From JB111 sp049856295 (GTDB taxonomy: Bacteria > Actinomycetota > Actinomycetes > Actinomycetales > Actinomycetaceae), in assembly GCF_049856295.1 (NCBI RefSeq), contig NZ_JBNDMZ010000010.1:129874-193873 (forward strand): a DNA stretch of 64,000 bases, in the 5' to 3' direction. The position numbers and the translations under genes are program-made. This document shows positions 42,800 through 50,895 of the stretch, one piece after another. The first letter of the stretch is position 1; each line of letters opens with the position of its first letter. A model generated the notes under the pieces. The model worked only from the letters and a program-made list of their open reading frames with translations. It searched no databases and had not been told where the DNA came from.

Positions 42800-43352
42800 C
42801 CGCGTCGACGACCTTGGCGAGCAGCGCGTGCAGCTGGGCTGACTCCGCCTCGTCGAGGGGGGCGAGCAGCTCGGCGCCGTGCGTGGCACGTGCGGCGGCG
42901 ACCTCGTCGGCGAGACTCAGCCCGGCGTCGGTGGGCACGACGAGGATCGCGCGACGGTCGGTCGGGCTCGGCGTGCGGCGGACGAGGCCCTTGTCCTCGA
43001 GGGAGTCGACGACCTCGGTCGCCGAGCGCGGGGCGATGCGCAGCCGGGCAGCGACGTCGGCGAGGCGGGCGCCCCCGTCGGCGGAGATCGCGGCCTTCAG
43101 CGCGCGGAACTCGTGGGGCGAGGGGCCGTGCGGCTCGAGCGTCTCCATCCACCGGCGGCGGACCTGGCGGGCGGCCCGGACGATGAGCTCGTAGGTGTCG
43201 GGCTCGTGGGAGTGCGCGTGGCCGGCGCCGTGCCCGTGCTCGGCATCGTGGGTGTGGCCGCCCGGGTGCTTGTGGGCGGGCGGGTGCGCGTGCCCACCAG
43301 GTGCTCGCTCAGCCGGGCTCGCGGGCTCCTTGGGGGACGTTCGGCGGTTCAC
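42789..43352 (-). CDS. MarR-family regulator with His-rich N-terminus
   Basis: 187 aa. Winged helix domain at about 55-185 (GPSPHEFRALKAAISADGGARLADVAARL, then RSATEVVDSLEDKGLVRRTPSPTDRRA). Residues 21-50 carry 11 histidines (HAHPPAHKHPGGHTHDAEHG then HGAGHAHSH), suggesting metal binding. GTG at 43352 is chosen because TACGAT lies 6 nt upstream (leaderless); an upstream ATG at 43406 would overlap the operator. It is divergent from the ABC exporter and likely represses it. Its 3' end lies within a repeat unit. Confidence 0.85.
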   Translation of the reverse strand: MNRRTSPKEPASPAERAPGGHAHPPAHKHPGGHTHDAEHGHGAGHAHSHEPDTYELIVRAARQVRRRWMETLEPHGPSPHEFRALKAAISADGGARLADVAARLRIAPRSATEVVDSLEDKGLVRRTPSPTDRRAILVVPTDAGLSLADEVAAARATHGAELLAPLDEAESAQLHALLAKVVDAAGA

Positions 43353-43388
43353 GGGAATATCGTAGCCCCCTGGCGAGTTACCCTCATC

Positions 43389-43403
43389 GTGAGGTAACCT
43401 CAC
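43389..43403. promoter_or_regulatory. Palindromic operator between marR and the ABC exporter
   Basis: Perfect 7-bp arms GTGAGGT-a-ACCTCAC. A related half-site GAGTTACCCTCA lies next to it (43375-43386). Position between the divergent genes fits the MarR operator. The 11-bp core GAGGTAACCTC occurs again at 59874. Confidence 0.6.
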
Positions 43404-43475
43404 CATATGGCTCCGGCGTGGCCGTCACCCCGCCGTCGAGCCCGACGTCTCCTACAGCACAGGAGGTGGTGCGCC

Positions 43476-45443
43476 ATGGCAGCACCCCAGAACTTCTCCA
43501 CCCATACGTCCACGTCCACCTCGACCGGCCGCCGCGGCGGCACCCGCGGATCCCGCGGCGCCGACGGCCCCGAGATGCCCGGTGGCCCGGGCGGCCCCGG
43601 CGGCCACGGTGCGCCCGGCGGCTCGACCGGGCTCGGTGGCCCCGGGGGCAGGGTCGCCCAGCTCGACCCCGCCGACAAGGCCCAGCTCGACGAGCACCCG
43701 GTCAGCCTGCGCCGCATCGGCGCCCTCTTCTCGCCCTACCGCGGCACGATCGCCACGGTCATGGTGCTCATCGTCGCGACCTCGCTCGTGGGCCTCGCGA
43801 CCCCGTTCATCACCCGGAGCCTCATCGACGACGCGATCCCGCACCAGGACGTCCCCCTCCTGCTCTGGCTGGTGGGCGGGCTCCTGGCGGTCACGGTCGT
43901 CACCGCGATCCTCGGCGTCGTGCAGACCTGGATGTCCACCACGGTGGGTCAGCGAGTGATGCACGGGCTGCGCACGGACGTCTTCAGCCACCTGCAGCGG
44001 CAGTCGGTCGACTTCTTCACCCGCACGCGCGGCGGCGAGGTCCAGGCCCGGCTCACCCAGGACATCCAGGGCATGCAGTCCGTCGTCACCTCGACTGCCA
44101 CATCGATGGCGACCAACGTGACGACCGCGATCGGCACCGCCGTCGCGATGGTCGCCCTGTCCTGGCAGCTCTCGCTCCTCTCGCTCGCGGTGCTCCCGCC
44201 CGCGATCTGGCTCACGCGCCGGGTCGCGATCCTGCGCCGCGAGATCACCACGCGTCGCCAGCGGGCGATGGCCGACCTGCAGAGCCAGGTCGACGAGTCG
44301 CTGTCCGTCAGCGGCATCACGCTCGGCAAGATCCTCGGCACCGGCCCGGCCGCGTCGGCGACCTTCGCGACCACGTCGCAGCAGCTCGCGGACCTCGAGG
44401 TGCGCTCGCAGCTCGCCGGCCGCTGGCGCATGGCGAGCCTGAGCGTCGTCTTCGCCGCGATCCCCGCGCTCATCTACCTCGTCGCGGGTCTCCCGGCCAC
44501 GTCGGGCGGGATGACGATCGGGACGCTCGTCGCCTTCACGGCCCTGCAGTCCCAGCTGTTCCGCCCGCTCATGGGCGTGCTCAACGTCGGCGTCCAGGTC
44601 GTCACCTCGCTCGCGCTGTTCAGCCGCGTGTTCGAGTACCTCGACCTCGTCGTCGAGATCGACGACCCCGCCGAGCCGGTCGAGATCGACCCTGGCACGG
44701 TCGCGGGCCACGTCCGCCTCGAGGGCGTCGAGTACCGGTACCCCGGCTCCGAGACCCCGGCGCTCACGGGCATCGACCTCGACGTGCCCGCCGGGTCCTC
44801 CCTCGCCCTGGTCGGGCACACGGGCTCCGGCAAGTCGACCCTCGGCTCGCTCGTCGCGCGCCTCGCGGACCCGAGCGAGGGTCGCGTGACCATCGACGGC
44901 GTGGACCTGAGGGACATGGCGCTCGCCGACCTCGCCTCCGTGGTCGGCGTCGTCTCGCAGGAGACCTACCTCCTGCACACGACGATCCGCGAAAACCTGC
45001 GCTACGCGCGTCCGGACGCGACGGACGCCGAGATCGAGTCAGCCGCCCGCGCCGCCCAGGTGCACGACCTCATCGCCGGACTGCCCGACGGCTACGACAC
45101 CGTGGTCGGCTCGCGCGGCCACCGGTTCTCCGGCGGCGAGAAGCAGCGCATCGCGATCGCCCGCACGATCCTGCGCGACCCCCGCGTCCTCGTCCTCGAC
45201 GAGGCGACCTCCGCGCTCGACACGGGCACGGAGCGGGCCGTCCAGGAGGCGCTCGACACGCTCGCGCAGGGACGGACGACGATCACGATCGCCCACCGGC
45301 TCTCGACGATCGCCGACGCCGACCAGATCGCCGTGCTCGACCACGGGCGGGTCGTCGAGCGCGGCACGCACTCCGAGCTCGTCTCCGCCGGCGGCGCGTT
45401 CGCGGCGCTCGCGGGCGCCCAGCAGGAGCTGGTCGAGGCCTGA
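43476..45443 (+). CDS. ABC exporter (fused membrane and ATPase domains)
   Basis: 655-aa half-transporter of the MsbA/multidrug type, working as a dimer to export lipids, drugs or peptides. The N-terminal 60 residues are Gly/Pro-rich and disordered; six membrane helices lie at about 88-360; the ATPase has Walker A GHTGSGKST (about 446), signature FSGGEKQR, Walker B VLVLDEATSALD and the H-loop AHRLS. ATG at 43476 sits behind a near-ideal AGGAGGTGG. Divergent from the MarR gene, a common drug-efflux pairing. Substrate unknown. Confidence 0.9.
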   Translation: MAAPQNFSTHTSTSTSTGRRGGTRGSRGADGPEMPGGPGGPGGHGAPGGSTGLGGPGGRVAQLDPADKAQLDEHPVSLRRIGALFSPYRGTIATVMVLIVATSLVGLATPFITRSLIDDAIPHQDVPLLLWLVGGLLAVTVVTAILGVVQTWMSTTVGQRVMHGLRTDVFSHLQRQSVDFFTRTRGGEVQARLTQDIQGMQSVVTSTATSMATNVTTAIGTAVAMVALSWQLSLLSLAVLPPAIWLTRRVAILRREITTRRQRAMADLQSQVDESLSVSGITLGKILGTGPAASATFATTSQQLADLEVRSQLAGRWRMASLSVVFAAIPALIYLVAGLPATSGGMTIGTLVAFTALQSQLFRPLMGVLNVGVQVVTSLALFSRVFEYLDLVVEIDDPAEPVEIDPGTVAGHVRLEGVEYRYPGSETPALTGIDLDVPAGSSLALVGHTGSGKSTLGSLVARLADPSEGRVTIDGVDLRDMALADLASVVGVVSQETYLLHTTIRENLRYARPDATDAEIESAARAAQVHDLIAGLPDGYDTVVGSRGHRFSGGEKQRIAIARTILRDPRVLVLDEATSALDTGTERAVQEALDTLAQGRTTITIAHRLSTIADADQIAVLDHGRVVERGTHSELVSAGGAFAALAGAQQELVEA

Positions 45444-45468
45444 GGGAACCCGCACCTGCGCACCGGCA

Positions 45469-45500
45469 CGAGGGGCAGCCTCCCGAGAGGCTGCCCCTCG
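45469..45500. terminator. Bidirectional terminator between ABC exporter and proC
   Basis: Perfect 14-bp stem CGAGGGGCAGCCTC with its complement, 4-nt loop, between two convergent genes. Confidence 0.88.
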
Positions 45501-45510
45501 GACCGTTGGG

Positions 45511-46329
45511 TCAGTCCCCGGACAGCTCGGCGTCGCGGGTCATCACCGCGTTCGCGCCGGACACGACGGCGGCGGGGAAACCGGCGGCGTCGAGCGCGAC
45601 CATCCCGGCGACCGTCGTGCCGCCGGGCGAGCACACCCGGTCGACGAGGTCCTGCGGGCTCGTGCCCTCGGCGGCGAGCTCGCGCGCCAGCGTGCCGGCG
45701 CCCGCGGCGGCCTGGGCGGCGATCCGCACGGCCTGGGCCTTCGGCATCCCGGCCGCCACCGCCGCGCGGGCGAGGGAGTCGATCAGCTGGAACACGAACG
45801 CGGGCGAGGACCCGGCGATCGCGGTGAACGCGCCGAACAGGCGCTCCTCGAGCACCTCGGCGGTGCCGACGGCCTCGAACAGGTCGACGACGGCGGACAC
45901 CTGCTCCTCGGTGGTCGCCTCGTTCCCGCAGACGGCCGCGGCGCCGACCCCGACCTGGGCCGCGACGTTCGGCATCACGCGCACCACCGGGTGGCCGTCC
46001 GGGACGGCGGCGGTGAGGGTGGACAGCTGGAGGCCGGCCGCGATCGAGACGACCGGAGCCCCCGTCTCGGCCAGTGCCTCGCGGACCTGGTCGAGCACAC
46101 CGAGGACGACGTGCGGCTTGACCGAGACGACCACGAGCCCGCCGGGACCGACCTCGCGAACGAGGGCTGCGGCGTCGGGCACGGCCGTGCCGCCCACCCC
46201 GGAGGCGAGGCGTTCCGCCGCGGCGGGGACCACGTCGGTGACGACGATGTCCCGCTCGCCGCCCGAGGCGGCGACCCCGTGGGCGATGGCCGAGGCCATG
46301 GCCCCCGAGCCGATGAAACCGATCCGCAT
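45511..46329 (-). CDS. proC: Pyrroline-5-carboxylate reductase
   Basis: Last step of proline synthesis: reduces P5C with NAD(P)H. 272 aa with Rossmann motif GFIGSGAMASAI (4-15), SVKP in the middle, VVRVMPNVAAQVGVGA and the C-terminal dimer domain with GSSPAFVFQLIDSL and DRVCSPGGTTVAGM. ATG at 46329 has AAGGAG upstream. Stand-alone unit sharing a terminator with the ABC exporter. Confidence 0.95.
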   Translation of the reverse strand: MRIGFIGSGAMASAIAHGVAASGGERDIVVTDVVPAAAERLASGVGGTAVPDAAALVREVGPGGLVVVSVKPHVVLGVLDQVREALAETGAPVVSIAAGLQLSTLTAAVPDGHPVVRVMPNVAAQVGVGAAAVCGNEATTEEQVSAVVDLFEAVGTAEVLEERLFGAFTAIAGSSPAFVFQLIDSLARAAVAAGMPKAQAVRIAAQAAAGAGTLARELAAEGTSPQDLVDRVCSPGGTTVAGMVALDAAGFPAAVVSGANAVMTRDAELSGD

Positions 46330-46384
46330 GTCCGTCTCTCCTTCGCTGGTCCCCGCGCGCTGCCGAGGGCTCCATGATGGACCC

Positions 46385-47164
46385 ATGAGCACGCCGATCT
46401 CAGCGCCGACCACCCCCGACAGCCCGCGCGCCCTCGTCACCGGGGCCTCCTCCGGCATCGGCCGGGCCACGGCCGTCCACCTCGCACGCGCCGGCTACCG
46501 CGTGGTCGCCACCGCCCGCCGCGCCGACCGCCTCGCCGCCCTCGCCGAGGAGATCGGCTGCGACACGTTCGTCGCCGACCTCACCGTCCAGGCCGACGTC
46601 GACGCGCTCGCCGCCCACGTCATCGCCGGCGGCCCGCTCACCTCGCTCGTCAACAACGCCGGCGGGGCCGTCGGCGCCGACCGGGTCGAGGACGGCGACC
46701 CGGCGGACTGGGCGCGGATGTACGACCTCAACGTGCTCACCACCCTGCGGGTGACCCGGGCGCTGCTGCCGCACCTGCGCGCGGACGGCGGCGGGGACGT
46801 CCTCGTCGTCACCTCGACGGCCGCGACCGGCACCTACCCCGGCGGCGCCGGGTACACCGGCGCCAAGCACGCGGCCCGGATGATCGTCGACACGCTCCGG
46901 CTCGAGCTCATGGGCGAGCCGATCCGCGTCCTCGACATCCAGCCGGGGATGGTCGCCACTCCGGAGTTCTCCGTCAACCGTTACCGGGGCGACGCGGCGG
47001 CCGCCGCCAAGGTCTACGAGGGTGTGGCCGAGCCGCTCACCGCCGACGACGTCGCCGACGTCATCACGTTCGCCCTCACCCGGCCGGCGCACGTCAACCT
47101 CGACTCGATCGTCATCCGGCCGCGCGCGCAGGCGACCCACACGCTCGTGCACCGGGAGCTCTGA
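46385..47164 (+). CDS. Short-chain dehydrogenase/reductase (YdfG-like)
   Basis: 259-aa SDR. Cofactor motif TGASSGIGRATAVHLA (near residue 20, with Arg residues favouring NADP), NNAG at about 93-96, and catalytic Ser, then YxxxK as YTGAKHAA. The pattern PGMVATPEFSVNRYRGD resembles the YdfG/serine-dehydrogenase subgroup. Divergent from proC across 55 bp. CATGAT 6 nt before the ATG could be a leaderless -10 box. Confidence 0.88.
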   Translation: MSTPISAPTTPDSPRALVTGASSGIGRATAVHLARAGYRVVATARRADRLAALAEEIGCDTFVADLTVQADVDALAAHVIAGGPLTSLVNNAGGAVGADRVEDGDPADWARMYDLNVLTTLRVTRALLPHLRADGGGDVLVVTSTAATGTYPGGAGYTGAKHAARMIVDTLRLELMGEPIRVLDIQPGMVATPEFSVNRYRGDAAAAAKVYEGVAEPLTADDVADVITFALTRPAHVNLDSIVIRPRAQATHTLVHREL

Positions 47165-47174
47165 GCGGGTCCGA

Positions 47175-48050
47175 TCACTGCGTCGGCGACAGGTCCGGCT
47201 CGATCGGGTTCGTCGCGAGGACCTCGCCGGTCGTGCCGTCCAGGAGCACGCGCCACAGGCCGCCGTCCTCGCGCAGGACGCCGACGGCGAGGATCGGCCG
47301 GTCGGCGATGACCTGCTCGATGCCCGAGATCTGGCCCGGGACCGTCTCGGTCGCGGTGGTCGCGGCATCCGTGGCGGTCAGGCCCCACTCGGCGAGGATC
47401 GCGTCGTCGCTCGGCTCGATCTCCGGGCCCCACGAGGGCTCGTGCGACTCCGACAGGTGAAGCACGCCGATCTCGAGCTGCCCGGCGGCGGGGTCGCCGA
47501 CGGTGCGGACGTACCACGTCGGCGGCTCGCCGGCCTGCGGCGCGATCGTCAGGACGGCGACCTGGCCGGTCGCCTCGAGCGCGGATGCTTCGATGGAGGC
47601 GACGTCGTCGACCGAGAGGGGGCGGCTGCCCGCCTGCCCCAGCGCGAGGTCGATGGCCGACAGGACGCTGGGGTCGATGCCGAGCTCGGCCGCCGGGTCG
47701 CCGCCGGTGTCGTCCGGCTCCTCGGCGGACGGTGCACCATCCGCGGCGCCGTCGTCGGTGCCCCCGTCGTCGGCGGTGCCGTCGTCGCCGTCCTCGGCCC
47801 CGTCCGTGGCACCCGGGGCGTCCTCCTCCGTGCTGCCGGCCGCCCCTCCGTCCTCGGGTGCGTCCGCGGACGGCGACCCCTCGGGCTCGGCGGGCGCCGT
47901 CGGTGTCGACTCGGGGGCGTCGGGCTCGGCCGCGACCGGGTCGTCCTCGCCGCCGGAGCATGCGGCGACGCCGAGGGCGGAGGCGAGGACGAGCGCGGTC
48001 AATGTCCGGATCGGGCGGGTGATCACGTGGGTGCGCGTCGACGAGCTCAT
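47175..48050 (-). CDS. PepSY-like lipoprotein 1
   Basis: 291 aa. Signal peptide and lipobox GVAAC, then a very acidic Asp/Gly/Pro-rich linker (about 33-118) and a C-terminal domain with the helix SVDDVASIEASALEATG and the ending WRVLLDGTTGEVLATNP. That ending resembles the PepSY-type strand and turn (D..TGEV). It shares this with three neighbours in the same orientation, so it arose by tandem duplication. Membrane-anchored outside the cell; function unknown. Confidence 0.72.
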   Translation of the reverse strand: MSSSTRTHVITRPIRTLTALVLASALGVAACSGGEDDPVAAEPDAPESTPTAPAEPEGSPSADAPEDGGAAGSTEEDAPGATDGAEDGDDGTADDGGTDDGAADGAPSAEEPDDTGGDPAAELGIDPSVLSAIDLALGQAGSRPLSVDDVASIEASALEATGQVAVLTIAPQAGEPPTWYVRTVGDPAAGQLEIGVLHLSESHEPSWGPEIEPSDDAILAEWGLTATDAATTATETVPGQISGIEQVIADRPILAVGVLREDGGLWRVLLDGTTGEVLATNPIEPDLSPTQ

Positions 48051-48156
48051 GCGACGACGGTAGAAAGAACGGTGTCGTGGGTCACCATCGTCGAACGGGT
48101 ACTTCAGCCCGTGTGTTCGCAGGTCGGGACGGAGCGGCCCGGCCAGGGCGCCGAGG

Positions 48157-48939
48157 TCAGGCCGTCGGTGCGTCGGAGGTGTCGTCCGGCGCGTGCGGGG
48201 CCGGGACAGCGCCCTTGTCCTGCTCCCCGTCCACCGGCCCGTCGGGGTGCACCTGCCCCGGGTCGTGCTCGGGGGTGACGACGTTGAGGACCTCGCCGGT
48301 CACCGCGTCGATCCCCACGCGCACGACGCTGCCGTCGTCGGCGCGGATGCCGACGAGGACGACCGACGCGGGCTCCTCCGGCGGCATGACGACGAGCACC
48401 TCGCCCGGGTGGATCGCGAGTGCGGTCACGGCCGCCTCGGAGGCCTGGACCCGCCAGCCCTGGACGACGTCGAGGGCCTCGGTCCCACCGGCCTCCTCCT
48501 CGGTCAGCGGGTACGTCTCCGCGTCGGCAGGGTCGACCCGTCCGTCGACGATCGCGGTCAGGCCCATCTCGTCGTCGGACACGGTCCAGGCGTCGAAGGC
48601 ATCGTGGGAGCCCGTGTCGTCAGGGTTGATGCCGAGGTGGGTGTCGTGCCCGGTGTGGTCGAGCACCTGCTCCTCGATCGCCCGGAGCTCGTCGGGCGTC
48701 AGGGAGGGGACGGTCTCCTCGGTCTCGAGGAGCAGCGCGTCGATCGTGTCGAGCGCGGTGGGGCCGAGGTCGAGGACGTCGTCGGTGTCGGGGTAGGACT
48801 GCGCCGGACCGTCGGGGCCCGTCGTCGGGCCGTCCGGCGGGACGGTACCGACGGGGTCCCCGCCGGCGCAGGCCCCGGCGAGCGCGGCGACGAGGAGGAG
48901 GGCGGGGGCGCTGCGGCGGAGGCGGGTCGTGGGGGACAT
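48157..48939 (-). CDS. PepSY-like lipoprotein 2
   Basis: 260 aa, lipobox LAGAC, short Pro-rich linker, then SLTPDELRAIEEQVLDHTGHD and, near the end, VRVGIDAVTGEVLNVVTPE. Two PepSY-like halves appear to be present. The C-terminal 30 residues are acidic and Pro-rich. Closely related to the next upstream gene (49058-49807) in the helix motif and in HPGEVL(V/G) before the last strand pair. Confidence 0.72.
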   Translation of the reverse strand: MSPTTRLRRSAPALLLVAALAGACAGGDPVGTVPPDGPTTGPDGPAQSYPDTDDVLDLGPTALDTIDALLLETEETVPSLTPDELRAIEEQVLDHTGHDTHLGINPDDTGSHDAFDAWTVSDDEMGLTAIVDGRVDPADAETYPLTEEEAGGTEALDVVQGWRVQASEAAVTALAIHPGEVLVVMPPEEPASVVLVGIRADDGSVVRVGIDAVTGEVLNVVTPEHDPGQVHPDGPVDGEQDKGAVPAPHAPDDTSDAPTA

Positions 48940-48993
48940 GGCGTCAAGGTAGGCGCGCGAGCGGTGCCGCGGGGCGGTACGGACCGGGCACGG

Positions 48994-49015
48994 CTCCCCG
49001 GTCAGAGGTCCCCGG
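48994..49015. repeat. Dispersed 22-bp repeat, copy 2
   Basis: Identical to 42624-42645. The bases just before it, GGGCACGG, also match the left arm of the terminator at 49874, so the two intergenic regions are related. Confidence 0.75.
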
Positions 49016-49057
49016 CGGGGTGTCCTGCGCGGGGTGGGCGGACCCGCTGCGCGTTCG

Positions 49058-49807
49058 TCAGGAGTCGTGCTGGTCGGTCGGGATGTCGGAGCCGTCGAGC
49101 GGCCCCTCGCTACCGCCCTCGGCCTGTGCGGTCCCGCCGAGCTCGACGGCGTTGAGGACGTCGCCCGACTCGCCGTCGACGGTGATCCGGACGAGCGCGC
49201 CGTCGTCCTGGCGGATGCCGATCGCCATGAGCGGGTCCACGATGTCGTTCGTCGTGCCGGTGCCGAGGACCTCCCCCGGCCGCACCTCGAGGGCGCTGGT
49301 CACGGCCTCCGAGATGCCGACCGTCCACCGCTGCGTCGCGCCCTGGAGGCCCTCCGACGCGTTCGACATCGGACCCGACTGCGAGCCGAGCGGCGCCTCG
49401 CCCGGCCCCTCGACGTGGGCGAAGGCGACCTCGTCCGCCCCGAACGTCGAGATCTCCCAGGCGAACGTGTCGACGTCGCTGACGGAGACGGTCGTCGGGT
49501 ACATCGACATCACGACGTCGTGCCCGGTCTCCTCGAGCGCGCTCGCCTCGAGCTCGGCGACCTCCTCGGCCGTCAGGCTCGGCGCGTCCGCGGGGGCGCC
49601 TGCCGTGTCGCGGTCGATGTTGGTGAAGTCGGCGGGATCGAGGCCGGCGTCCGCGTCGGTGGTCGGCACGTCGGGGGCAGGGGCGGGGGCGGACCCCGTG
49701 TCCGGCTCCGTGGTCGGGATGGTCGGGTCACCGCCGCAGGCTGCAGCACCGAGGCTGAGGGTGAGGAGGGTGAGGCCGAGGGGCGCGGGTCGTGAGCGGC
49801 GGCGCAT
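49058..49807 (-). CDS. PepSY-like lipoprotein 3
   Basis: 249 aa. Lipobox GAAAC, Pro/Thr/Asp-rich linker, helix SLTAEEVAELEASALEETGHD, then RPGEVLGTGTTND and VRITVDGESGDVLNAVE near the end. Same architecture as lipoprotein 2. Function unknown; PepSY domains in secreted proteins often inhibit proteases or sense the envelope. Confidence 0.72.
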   Translation of the reverse strand: MRRRSRPAPLGLTLLTLSLGAAACGGDPTIPTTEPDTGSAPAPAPDVPTTDADAGLDPADFTNIDRDTAGAPADAPSLTAEEVAELEASALEETGHDVVMSMYPTTVSVSDVDTFAWEISTFGADEVAFAHVEGPGEAPLGSQSGPMSNASEGLQGATQRWTVGISEAVTSALEVRPGEVLGTGTTNDIVDPLMAIGIRQDDGALVRITVDGESGDVLNAVELGGTAQAEGGSEGPLDGSDIPTDQHDS

Positions 49808-49873
49808 GCCACTCAGCGTATTGAGGACCGCACCGGTCGTGATCTGGCGCGGCGGGGGAGTCCTGTCCGGGTT

Positions 49874-49918
49874 CGGGCACGGCTCCCCGGGAAAGTGGTG
49901 CCCGGGGAGCCGTGCCCG
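49874..49918 (-). terminator. Terminator of PepSY lipoprotein 4
   Basis: Perfect 18-bp stem CGGGCACGGCTCCCCGGG with its complement, 9-nt loop, 20 bp past the stop of the gene at 49939. Confidence 0.88.
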
Positions 49919-49938
49919 TCGGTGTCGGGCGATCAGTG

Positions 49939-50661
49939 TCAGCCGACGCGGACCTCGCCGGTGGCGGCGTCGACGTACACGTCCACGTCGTCGTCCTCGT
50001 CGAAGTCGAACTCCCAGTAGACCGTGCCGTCCTCGGTGTCGAGCTCGATCTCCTCGACCATCGGGTCGTCGCTGATCGCGCCCTCCTCCGCGGCGGCCGT
50101 GATGGCGTCGATCATCGTCAGCTCGGCGGCCTCGAGCTCGGCGAGCGTGTCGTCGTCCACGTCGTCGGACTCCTGCTCGACGATCGAGTGGTCGGGGCGC
50201 AGCGAGACCTCGATGAGGGTCTGGCCGTCGACGACGTCGACCTCGAAGCCGTCGTCGTCGCGCTCGATCATGACGACGTCACCCTCGGGGGCGACCTCGA
50301 GGGCCGCGGTGATGGCGGCGGCCAGGTCGGCCACGCCCGGCAGGTCGGCGGCCGCGCCCGCGTCGTCGCCCTGGTCGTCGGCGTCGTCGTTCTGGTCGTC
50401 GGCGTCGTCCGCGTCGTCGGTCCCGGTCTCGCCCTGGTCGTCCGCGTCGTTGTCGCCCGAGCCCGCGCCTGCGGCATCGGACCCGGTCTCGCCGGCGTCG
50501 TCGTTCTGGTCGTCGGACCCGGCCCCGGTGTCGGAGTCGGAGGTCGCGCCCTGGTCGTCCGAGGTCGTCTCCTCCTCGGTCGATGAGGAGCACCCGGCGA
50601 GAACCAGGGCCAGGGCGACGGTCGTGGTGGAGATGGCGGTGGTGAGTCGGTTCGTCGTCAT
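49939..50661 (-). CDS. PepSY-domain lipoprotein 4
   Basis: 240 aa. Lipobox LAGC, a long Asp/Gly/Asn-rich acidic linker (about 28-105), then a PepSY-like tandem: AITAALEVAPEGDVVMIERDDDGFEVDVVDG and, at the end, YWEFDFDEDDDVDVYVDAATGEVRVG. The most canonical PepSY protein of the four and the most distant in sequence. The acidity suggests Ca or metal binding, which is speculation. Divergent from the ebo-like operon across 234 bp. Confidence 0.8.
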   Translation of the reverse strand: MTTNRLTTAISTTTVALALVLAGCSSSTEEETTSDDQGATSDSDTGAGSDDQNDDAGETGSDAAGAGSGDNDADDQGETGTDDADDADDQNDDADDQGDDAGAAADLPGVADLAAAITAALEVAPEGDVVMIERDDDGFEVDVVDGQTLIEVSLRPDHSIVEQESDDVDDDTLAELEAAELTMIDAITAAAEEGAISDDPMVEEIELDTEDGTVYWEFDFDEDDDVDVYVDAATGEVRVG

Positions 50662-50752
50662 GGCTCCATGGTGCGGCCGTGACGTGAGAGGCGGGTGAAG
50701 GACCAGGTGAGAGCCCTCTTATCCGCCCCGCGCGACCTGCGCTGAGAACCTT

Positions 50753-50815
50753 CTTATCGACGTGAACATAAGTGCGCCGTCCTGGATTTGATTCGCCGAT
50801 CGACTGACATAGGGT
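50753..50815 (+). promoter_or_regulatory. Promoter region of the ebo-like operon
   Basis: TTGATT (50788-50793), 16-bp spacer, TAGGGT (50810-50815). Just upstream is CTTAT-N10-ATAAG (50753-50772), a possible activator or repressor site. About 80 nt of leader follow before the RBS GAGAGGG. Confidence 0.5.
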
Positions 50816-50895
50816 GCGAGGAACGGGATCAACGAGCGCTCCCGTACCTCCCCCCGGTGCAGACGCTCAGGTAGGTCGTCGAGAGGGTATTTCCC

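Noticed and set aside
43301..47164. A 1287-codon plus-strand frame containing the SDR
   Set aside because: Only its last 259 codons (from 46385) match a family. The rest is the shadow of the ABC exporter and proC.
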